Below the pieces are notes generated by a model that was given only the letters and a program-made list of their open reading frames with translations, searched no databases and was not told the origin of the DNA. A stretch of 64,000 nt of DNA from Glandiceps talaboti. Its lineage: Eukaryota > Hemichordata > Enteropneusta > Spengelidae. A program made the translations under genes and the position numbers. The stretch spans positions 10,706,001-10,770,000 of the forward strand of contig NC_135558.1 of assembly GCF_964340395.1 (NCBI RefSeq), in the 5' to 3' direction. Shown one piece after another: positions 48,701 through 60,700 of this stretch. Within the stretch, counting starts at the first letter, position 1; each line of letters starts with the position of its first letter.

Positions 48701-51700
48701 TTCATTTATTTTTATGGCAAAATAAACATAATTACGAAAAAAAGTATGTACCTTTGCATGTACACTTTAAGAATGCAAACAAAAACACAGTAGATTATTT
48801 AAAATCACCCATGCATAAAATATACACTTCAGGAACAGACTAACATTTAGCATAGTGATGTGAAAGTTCAGGGTTCTCCAAAGACCTTCATTGAGTAGTA
48901 GATCCCATTCTCAATCTCATCAAAATCCGATGTAGCGTACACTTCATGATTTCTTTTTGGCTGTTACATTTACTGTCGGGTTTTTTTTTTTTTTTTTGTG
49001 AGCACTCACATACATCTGACACAATACCATACGTTTCCCTGAGCTACACAAGAGCGCAGAGTGAGTGAATTCACTCAAACATATGGGTACTGCAGAGCAC
49101 TGTGTTCGAAAAGCGCTTGAGCACAGAGTGCAGACAACTCGTTTGGTGATTCTCTTCTTTCTAAGTGTTATAGTGTAAGACGGATCTGATTAGCTTCTCA
49201 TAAGAATGAGATTAGGTTTGGGAAAACCTATGGTATTGTGTCAGATGTATGTAACAAGCACTCACAAAAGAACAGACAACAGTAAATGTAACAGCCAACA
49301 ACTACATCAGATTTTAATCAGATTGATTCATTTTATGATTTCTTGAAACTACAAACTAATTAACATATTAAACAATACATTTGTTTGTTATGAGATCATT
49401 ACTATCAAGGGAGAACAGCAAACATGGATGACGGTCATTTTCAACTTTCACATGTGGGATGCCACTCTTTTATCACACGATTTAAATGATGAGTCATGTG
49501 ATCAACCCAGAACATCACATGATTTGAATGATGAGTCATGTGATCAACCCAGAGCATCACATGATTCGAATGATGAGTCATGTGATCAACCCAGAACATC
49601 ACATCGGTGAACAAGTCCACAGGTGTGGACGAAAGCTTCTGTTTTGCTTTCACTAAATATCAATTGTGTATGGTGTCTCAAAAGTTTACATGTCTATGTT
49701 GATGCAGCAACCTACACAGATCAGCTTACACGAAATTAAAAGACAGCAATGATATTAACACTTACTAAACTACAGAAGATGCCACATCCTGGACAACACT
49801 GATGTTTTGCCATCTTCAATCGATGTTCATTGCATAACATCATAAACTTGACTCTGGTTGAAGGTCGTACTTGTTTGAATGCTGTCACATTGTTTTCACA
49901 ATGTTTAAGCTGAACATAACAAAAAAGAGAAGGTGAAGAGATACAGTCAGTAACGGTATGGTCATTACATACATATCGAGCACATGAACTTTCATCTCTG
50001 ACCAGAACTTCCACATACATACAGGTATAGTTGTAGTAAATTTCAGGGGGGGGGGGGGGGGTTTCTTAGCATCACTACTTTCTTTTCATTTGAGTGTTAA
50101 AAAACTGTTATGTATTTGTGTATCATTATGTGCAAATGTACAATAAGCACATATATATGTGTCTCTTCATATCTTTGTAGGTGTTTGCCACTTGGTGTGC
50201 TTCTTATTAGTATTACCATGTCAACAGAAACAGAATTAGTTGCTTAATAAAATAGGTGTATCTGTAGACAAGTTAGTTTTTTTCAAATTTTCTTTCATGA
50301 GCATTAGTTTATATTTTCTAGATCATTGTTTATTTTTATTTTAAATCTCCTGGACCTCAGGTTCATTTTCTGTGAAAGTTACAGAATGACAGCGACTGAA
50401 TGCATATTCCAACCAGTTATGGGTTGAATACCATGTGTTACCTGCCATATCAATTTAATTTCTGAATCTTTGATGTTTTTAACTTATATCATGTGCACCA
50501 AAATTAGCTCAATTATTTTTGCATTTTGAAGAGCTAATTTGCATGATTAGTCATTATAATTCTACAATTATCTTTAAGCAAGTACTATGTTGTAAAATAG
50601 GTATCGATCAAACTACATGAGAATGATGTAAAGTTTAAACCGAGTATCTCTGCAAGGTATTTTCATCTCGGGACATGCCATCATATTAGCAATGTTTGTG
50701 AAGTTTGCATAATTATCAGCTGATTTGCATGATTCTGGTAATTTACTATACAGTAGATATCATTTAGCAATCTTATCATTTTGAGAGCAAAGAAAATACA
50801 TCGATTATAATAAAATCAATATGTTCTGAGCAAACCCAGTAAAGAGAATATGCATCCCAGGTCATTATATCATGTTGGTGCTGTTGCTGAAATCTGCATA
50901 ATAATCAGCTCATTTGCATAAACTAGTCATTTACTACACACTGCATATTGAACAGCAAACTGGTAATTTTTTAAAAGTCAATAATATGACCTTCTGATTG
51001 AAATTAGCAGGTTGAAAACATGCCAATGGAGAAAGTATTCGATTCTATTGAATACATTTTTGATGTCCTACTATATTTTCTACAGCAAGACCACGATGTG
51101 CATGTACTTGTTTTCAAGTCGAAGACAATCCTGCAAATATTCCTACCTGTCCATCTATGTACTCTACAGCTCTACAGACAGGAGCTACACCAGCATGGAC
51201 AGCTACAGCAAATTCCATTTTACAGCAGCAAAGTGGGGGTTCCAACTAAAAAGAGAATTATATTCACACATAAGCACATGATACAACTATAAACAGGATT
51301 TTCCCTGGTCTTCTACAGTGCAATACATTCCATCCCACAATTTCTTGAAAGAATAGAATGAACACAATCTCATTATTTCTGGTATTTCTATCATTATTCA
51401 GCAGCTCCTGAACTTTGGAACTCTCTACCCCTGGACATTAAAACCTCTCCCAATGTTAACATTTTCAAAAGATGCTTGAAAACCCACATATTTCAGAGAG
51501 CTTTTTCATCTCCTTTCTAACTCTAAGCGCCACTGAACATTGTTTTCTTTGGATATTTGGCGCTATATAAATTTATTAGATAGATAGATTATTTTCTGGT
51601 GAGAACAAACACTTGTATCTATATACACTGTGTCAATAGGTGTACATCTGCAACCTCATTTGCTTTGACACAATAGCCACCTCCGTGGCTGTGTGAACAT

Positions 51701-54700
51701 GACTTGTTCAAACCTTCGTCATTTTGAACACAAAGAGGTATCTCAAAGTCCTCCTGAACTCTCTCGGTGTTTTCTGTCTTACATGTAAACACAAAACAAT
51801 TCTAACTAAGCTGGGGAGTTAGGATATGTGTAAATGGCTAATGTTAATACCTTTAAACACGTTACAAAGATCTAGCAGAACAGCGAACATGTTCAAAAGG
51901 TTTAACAGAACAGTAAATTTTAACTTTTAAAGACCAATGTTATGAAATTACAACAGATCTCACATCCTTTTTTTTTTGTTACTGTTCTGAGAGAAAACAC
52001 TACCATAACTCATTTTCAGTTACATGTAATGTTACATAAATACAATCATTCAACTGTATTTGCAAAACATCGATACAACTATCAACTTGTGTTTTAAACA
52101 CTACCCACCAATATTTGACCATACAAATTCGCTAGCATTTAAATTTTGACAGAAATTATACATGAGGTAACCGTTAAAAGCAACACAAATTATACCTACA
52201 TGAGCACTCGCTCTTAGTTCTTCATAGCTTTGTCGTTTTTTCTTAGCTCCAGCTACAGTAAGGAAGACAGACACAAATTCATTAATTGGAGCTTATAGTC
52301 ACTGATCTCAGCTTGTAATATGCCACTACACAGAACCTGCTTTCTCCATGCACAGCAAATACACAAACCTACATGGTCACTTTCACCTCAACCACACCAC
52401 TAGAAATCATCCAACGAACACTGAATATGTTGCTTACCCTGCTAAATCATTGATCAACACTTGATTCTGTACAAGGTAACTAATATCTTTCAGAAAGAAC
52501 ATGTGTGGAATACTTTCAAAGAAACAGAAATTTGAGGATTGGTAAGGTGATGTCATTTAGTGATAGCGAACAACATTAACCTTAGCTAGATTTGCATTTA
52601 TTTGAAATAATATACATGTACATTACTACTAATCTTACTTATATGACAAAACGAGATACGAAATGGCTGCAATTCAACAACCTGGATAAGAATTTTAAAG
52701 TCTCGCAGAGCTTGAATTGAACTTTTACAGACTATCACCTTTTGAACTTTGATACATTTATGGTTAGTAGTCTAGATACTGTATTTAGTTGTCCATGTGC
52801 CCTGGCCTAATGCTAATTTTGAAAGAAAACCAGGAAAGGTGGTTATTGATCACATGACTTGCCTCTTTTTTCTTCCTCAACAATCGTGTTGTTGATTGGT
52901 ATATCAATTTGTAGAGGTGCCGAGATTTCATTCGGCCCTGATTTCTCTGCATTAATTCGTTGTCGTTTGGAAGCATTCTCCACACTGCTGCTGCTACTAG
53001 TGCTAGCACTGACTATGCTGTCTGTGTCTGCAAAATAGTAATCAAACTCAAGACAATTACTGACACAGTTGATAACTTCAAATAGCAGAGCAGTTGTCCA
53101 TTTCACACACACCTCATGGTTCCACACTATGAACACTTAGTAACTGGGGATACCCAAAGACTTGGTTTCTGAGCAGAAATCTACACATGACAGATGAAAG
53201 TCCTAACCCCCACCCCCATTGAAACATGACATTATGTGAACAAGCCAAGTTCTACATGGTTTTAAGAACTTGGTGGAGTAAGACCTTGCATAACGGTTGT
53301 GATGCATTATGTTTGTCGACAAACAAAAAGAAATGTGTATGAGACATTCCAACAGCCAGTTCACAGGACTTTTAAAACTTCAGGACTAAAAGAGCCTGTG
53401 AGATTCTGTTATTATGAACAGTGCTGACATTATTCAAGGCTGGAGAAAATTTTTGTTTCATATAATATCTGTTGAATAATTTCATTTTATAATATCACTG
53501 ACACACCTGTATCTGTATCTGGTCGTTTCCTGGGACGTAAGTTCAATGCAAAGACTATCCTGTCATTATCATCCTGTTTGGAACCACTATCATCCACCTT
53601 CCTTTTCTTACTGACACCGGGTGGTAAGTAGGGAGTATCATCTCCCAGTTCATCTTTCTCTCTTTCTTTTCTCAACTGAGCCAACAGCTGTGACACCGTT
53701 GGTGTTTTGTTACTATTTTTTTTTGATGCTGTCCGTTTAACATTTTCATTTACTGGTGTCTTTGTCACTTGGTCATCTTTTTTGTTTTCACTGTTCAGAT
53801 GAGTCTTGTTAAGGATCATAATTTTATCCTTTACTTTGACAGTTTTTAGTTTGGATACCTTTATACGGCTTTTAATAGTTCTACCTCGTAAAGTATTCTT
53901 CCATCTGGAAGTTGTATTCTTAGCTTCCATGGAAGCTGCTGTAAAACCAGTTTTTCTGGCTCTGAGCTGTCTTTTGGGCTGTTTTGAGGCCGAGTCAGCC
54001 TTTTTATCATGTCCTGCGGGCTTCTCTGTAGTATCCACTTCGTCGCTTTCGTCTTCTTCATCTTCTTCTACTTGACCATTCACCGTAGTAGTAGTTGCAG
54101 TTTTCTCCCCTGTAACCATGGCACCCTCTGGTCCATCAATAACATCTTCCCCACCTCCTCCTGATAGTACAACTGTAGTAGTGCTGTCAATTAATTCATT
54201 GACAGTTTTGTCCGCCTGGACTTCAGCTTCAATGGTGTTGGTGACATCGTGGCCATCGTCTTGGCAAGAATGAACCCGTTCTGAAATCCCATCTTCATCA
54301 TGATCGCCCTGCAGTAGTTTCCTGGTAACGCTATTAATTGTTGAAACAGCAGGTTTTTCTAATGAAATACAATTTTTAAATGGTGACATACGGGCTGTTA
54401 TACAGTGTTTGTTGTCTCGGATACCACCTTTCATAGATGCAAGATCATGAAGACCATCACTCATGTGATTTTGTATACTAATTTCATTATCAATGGTAAT
54501 ATAACTCTTGTTTTTAGGTAAACTTCCATTTTCAGTTTCACCATTGATTCTGGCTACAGCAAGGTCTGCGGGATGCTCAGTTGCCATAGCACCAGGTTCA
54601 TGAAGTGTCTGGAAGAAACAAATATAGATGTTTACTATCAAAATTGTAAATATGAATCCGAGTCGTACTTTTTACAATGTGTTCTTTATGTTAAAACTAG

Positions 54701-57700
54701 GATTCATAATCCTTCCCTCCGAAGTGGTATGAATGACTGATGAAAGAAATACATTACGATGGGTTGTGCATGAAACAAATGCCTTTTTCCTCTTCAATTG
54801 AACATACTATGGTTAATTATCTAAAAAGGGTGCAAAATCAGAAGGAGAATGCTTGGTGGACTCAGGATGTTTTTCATACATTTAAAACACTCATCAAGTG
54901 TGAGAACCTGGGATTCAAACATGGGCCTTTTAAAAGTAGTTTTATATCAGATCTTTCCTGTTCAATGTTTAAACCTGAAAGACGCCCCGATATGTGGCAT
55001 GACATATTCATATTCCAGTTATCACAGAAATGCAGGATATCATGGTTTGGCCACTGGGAGCGCTGTTCGCAAGCCATTTTGGGGCCAAAATAGTTGAGTA
55101 TTGTAGTGTAAAGACAGGGGACACAAAATTATCACTTATTTCAATGACGATGCACTTTTATTTGCAATTACCAGTAATCAAAACATGCCTAACCACTACT
55201 TTAATGTACTTTTTTAAGATCACCCAGAGTTTTTTTTTACACAAATCTTGTTCATACACTGTCATATGATCAGCAGCAGCCATAAAAGCCAGCAATATTA
55301 TGAAACAAGCATTGTTAGCTTCATGGTATTTGTTCCACCATCACTGCTTTCACTGTGCATGCGTGTCCATCTTTTGAGCTGAATATTTACATGGCAAAAC
55401 AAAGTTTGGCAATTGAGAGATAAATTTTGCAATTGCCAAAATGCCTGACCAATAAAAGATACTGTTCTTGTTGTTTTCATCTGTAAACATTTTTTTCTCC
55501 TTGTTTTACCTCATTACTTTAATTTCTTTGTTTGACTATGTTACTGTTTCTTCCTTTGTTTATGAAATTAAAAAAAAAAAGAAAAAAAAAAAGATACTGT
55601 TAATACCAGATGTGATGGAAATTTAGCAGTGCTTACCTACTAGTTTTATTAAAATAAAAATTTCTACTCACAAAGTAAAAAAAAACACGTTGACTGCGAG
55701 TAGAAATTTTCATTTGATTTTATGAACCTAGGTTCAATGAAAATTCATTGTTGTACTTCTATCCAGTTCTTTGAGTTGCATAGCATTGTAAATATATGTA
55801 TTATTTTGAAAACAAATCCTGTTAAGTACAATGAATAGGGTGTGGTCGTATTTGTACATGCATATTGCCCTTTTGTTATTGTCAGCTTACTCATTCTCTG
55901 CATTTGTGTTAAAAATATGTTACAAGCATATGTTCACTGTATTTCATATTGTTTATTTTACTTTGATCATATCAGCTTTTAAGCATATGCTTATGTAAGC
56001 TTTTAGCATTACAATTTTAGTTATTCCCATTGCACATTTTGTTATAAAAAGTTAAACAATAAAACATATCACCCATATGCAAATTAGAAGTTAATTTTTG
56101 AACATTATATATGCACAAATGATTACTGAATGGTATACATAGATCATTCGGTTACATATGTTTGATTTGGTTGTAAAGCTGGGTCAAATGTACAAACTGT
56201 GTCGCTCCTTGCAAAAATTGTACACTATTGTGTACAATGTGCTCACACAATTTTAATGTTTTTCTCGCCACTGTGTGAGAAGAGCCACTGGCTCAACAGT
56301 CTATCGAATTAAATAAAGTCTAATAATAATAATAATATGCATTTGTGAGCGAATGGTGAACATTTGGTTTACATCATACAGTCTACCTCAACCCTATTGT
56401 AACCATAAAATGTAACTTCTGTGTTAGTCTGTAGGGTATGTCATGTCAGTTATACCCTAACACATCAGCCAATCCATTGGCCCATTGAGGGCAGAGAAAT
56501 GACTTACATATATATTACTGTCTACTTCAATGTGTTCTACATTTTTTCACAAGTCCTTTGCAGAAGGCTCAGAAACTGGTAACACCTTCAGTACTTGTTT
56601 CCTGTTTTGATGCCATTATACATGTACATTGTACATTGTACATGATTTTTGTTTAGGCCTAAACAAATTGTGTGGTTCCGATTACCCTCAATTTTTAGAA
56701 TAGGTGGGAAGGTAGATTTTTTATTTTATTTTATTTTTTCAGTGCGAGTGTCCAGTCATTGTTTTCCAAATGACTCTGTGTTGTTTATTTCTTCCTATCA
56801 GATGCAAACCCATTACAGATTAGAACAACAGTTTTATTTTGTCTTTTTAAGTTGATGCCAGTTTCCACATCCACTATTTCTCGTGAGACTTTACAATTTT
56901 TGTGATTTTATCATTTTTTTCTCGAATACATAAAAAAAACGTTTAGGGGTTGGCAGTGAAAAGCTAGGTAGGGGTTAGGTAACTGAAACCAAACAATTAT
57001 TTTATAGGCCTTATCAAGAAGCTTCCTGTCGTTTAAATAGGTCATGTTGCTCTTGTAACTTTGAATACCACTACAGGAAATGTACACTGTGTCACTTCAT
57101 GATTTCACATCACACCAACTTTGTGTAATTTAGTTAAAGGTAATAAGCACTTAGGAGTCATGAATATTCAGTGTACATCTAATAAATATGCATGTTTATT
57201 AAGTCCCATGATGCAATGGTGTCAGAATACAAACACTAGAAGTGAAATAGAGTTTCAATTTGATGTTTCTTGGCAAAATCATAAAATTTATGTGATGTGA
57301 AATCATGAAATGGCTCTTCAAACCCAACATTTATGAAAATATGTCTATTTCCAAATACTGATAACATCATAACAATGGTATGTTTGATCAACTGAATTGT
57401 TTAAATTCTTTATTTGTAGATAGTAATCATCATCAATATTTTAATTTCTCATTATTTTCCTCTTTTTAGGACAATAATAAACCCACAGCCAATATAGTAT
57501 AGTTGTAAATAAATATGCTGTGTAAAATATGATGTTTCATAACTCTCTAGTTTCCATATCATACCACTCAATATATAGGTTTATTTATCCTGAATATAAT
57601 TATGCAACAGTTTCCCACCCACTCAAGTAATAAATCAAACACAACTTACAAATGAAATTATCATTTGACTTTACTAACAATTTATCAACATATAAAGTAT

Positions 57701-60700
57701 CAAACGTATCACAAATTTAAAGCATTTAGTCAAGTGTGCATAATTAATTTTGCATAATTTGCACATACATAATTAAAACATTCACATATTTTCTCAACTT
57801 TTGAACTTAAAGAACTTGATCAAAACTGTCTGTTCTCATTTCATATAGACAGCCTAGTCTTCTAGTATATATGGGATATCACTGCAGCAATTGAAAAGTC
57901 CTAAATGTTTCATTTTACCAAACTCATACAATGGTGGTATTTAGATGAAAACTGGTAATGAAATAATTACACTATGTAAATCAATGCTCTAATTATTCTA
58001 CAACATAACATGGGTGGAATGACATATAGTTAGGTGAAAGCCGTTTTAGGTGAAAGATAGTTTTAAGGCTCTCCATAAAATTACCTCACTACTTCATTAC
58101 AATAGGTAAGCGTTTTTATCCCCAACATTAATACATTTGGAATGTCATAGTTAGGTGAAAAATATTTTACAAAGTTTAAGCATGGACGTACGTCTCCCCT
58201 AATACATCCATATTTTAAGGTTCTTAGAAAAATCACTTGGTTATCGGTACTTCTTTCTGATATGTATACACATTGTACAAAGACAGCTATCCCATTCACT
58301 AACCAGCACTTTACTAGCTGCAACTGAAAGTTTTTTTGAAACTGTTTTGTTAGATGTAATAACCAGTGTGCCCTCTAATGATAGCCACATTTTGTTGTTG
58401 TGAGTCAAAATTATAAAAACTGGCATTTCTTTTGAGTCACCACACAGTAAGAGATAGGGGAACACCAAATGTTGGTGCGCCACTAGAAATTGTGTGCGTC
58501 AGTGGCATGTCAAATTGGCTTAGAGGGCACACTGATAATAACTTACTCATAATATTGAATACCCTGCACAGTACTGAATCACCTGTGGGTAAATGTAAAT
58601 GTATGGTACAATAAATCCAGTCTAATCAATTTTTTGGTTTGCACTCTAAAATCAGCATCCCAATGTGACCTTGTTTTTGAACCCGTTACTATGCTACTTC
58701 TGGATGCAATCGACCTCTAATTAATATGTACAATAACTACAGTATTGAATCTAACTTTTGTTTCGAACTCAACTTGAAAATTTTACCTGAAATTTTCGAC
58801 TGCACATTTCAGTCTTTGTCAACAGATTGACGCGCTATTTAGTACTGAATAGTGGGTCAATCTGTTGAGAAAGACTGAAGTATGCAGTCAAAAATTTCAG
58901 GTACAAATGTTCAATTTGTGTTTGGAACAAAAGTTAAATTGAATTCTATGGTTTACCAAAACAGATGAATTTCCATGTGATGTACAATAACTAATATTTG
59001 GTATTTTGGTTGTCTGATATTAATAATAATAATAATGATGATAATAACACTCAACTGACAGCTTGTGGCTGTAAAGGGAATATTGTTCTCATTTTACAAT
59101 CACCCTGTTTACTTCAATCTAACATTGTCCAATGCTTGAAGTACATGTAGATTAACTATTCATTGCTACCAAACACAAGGGTGCTTTGGAGTTTGGCATT
59201 CTATTGGATTGATTAATTGACAATGTGCCAAGTAGGCTTCTGTAATAAAGGAACTAATTCACTTTTATTGAAAATCTATCCAAGTGGAACTCACATTTTG
59301 AAAAAAAACTGGGCAAGTAAATTCCAAGCAGAAATACAGTATTCCAGAGTCCATACCAGTTCAGTACCTTGACACACACCATAATTTGCATAATTTATGC
59401 ACACATTTCAGGATATATGTCTTTAAAATTAGCATATTTATAATTCGATATTTTACTCTTTTATAAGGAAGTACATGTACATTGATCTAAATGAAAATAT
59501 CACTGCTTTCATTATGGGCATAAAGGCATTGAAACTCTAACAGGTTTCCAGACTTTGGTATACTATTATCAAGGTTCAACTGTCATAATAGCAACTTATA
59601 ATATGTACCTTTGTGTGTAGGTAGCTACATTTGCAGATACGTGTAGCTTTTTACAAGTTTATCTCCAAGCTCATCTGCGACTTTGCAAACATTGTTCTAA
59701 AAATCTTTGGAGAAAAGACACTGAATATTGCTGCTGTGGTATGATAACATCCAAGGATTCAGACAGGTTAATACAATAAAATAAATTGACCTACATATAT
59801 TTAACCTTGCACAAGGCCAAACCCAGATAGTCAAATCCTGTAAACTAACCTTTCAGATTTACACAAAACAAAGGTCTGATACCATATTTAAATCAATCAA
59901 AGGAGGGTTTCAGAACTCCTTCCATACAGAATACACAGACAACATGGCCTCTGCCCTTAGACCTAATTTGCATATGCATCCAAATTTACCAAATTTCATA
60001 CTTTCAGTGACATTACAGTTTTCAAACTAAACTGCAACACCAAATTACTGAAATCAACATCTTCAGTTTAAGAAATGTCACAAAATTTGGGTAAAATAGT
60101 GAAATTTTTGGTCAGAACAATTATGCAAATTAGTTCACATGGCAGCCATGTTGGAAGCTGTTCAATCACTGAATCATAGGCTTCCTTGAGATTTGACAGT
60201 GACAAAGCAGCATATTGTCTCACTGTTTACCATAAATCATAGGCAGATATTCTTCCAGTTTCAATCTTTGTGGCCATTGGCAAGAAAATGTTAACTGAGG
60301 ATGTAAATCCTTGTCATCAATATCATTTTTTTTCAAAAAATATGATACAAGAATATTCTGAACTATTGAAAATCCAACTTAATTTAATGTGCAAATCTGA
60401 ATTATCACTCAATCTGTCATCTCATAAAAATCCTGAATATTTCCCAAACTTTCCTTGGATGGAAGATTTCAGAGGATTAACAGATGTTGACAAAAAATAG
60501 AACTTCCTGAAAATGTCAAGGTCAGAATATCTGACACTGGCTATTTCCCTCTGTGGGGATATTCATGTATCTACTCAAGCCCATGAGTGCTTCTCATTTT
60601 TTATCATAATTGTCCAAGAAACTTCAATTTTGTTATCACAAACTTCATCCTCTAAATATGCAAATTTTTTCTACCAACAAATCATGATACAGGTTACAAA

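Noticed and set aside
51012-51292. Overlapping plus-strand frames of about 90 codons
   Set aside because: No recognised motif. They may be worn LINE sequence upstream of 51398, but I could not match them to reverse transcriptase.
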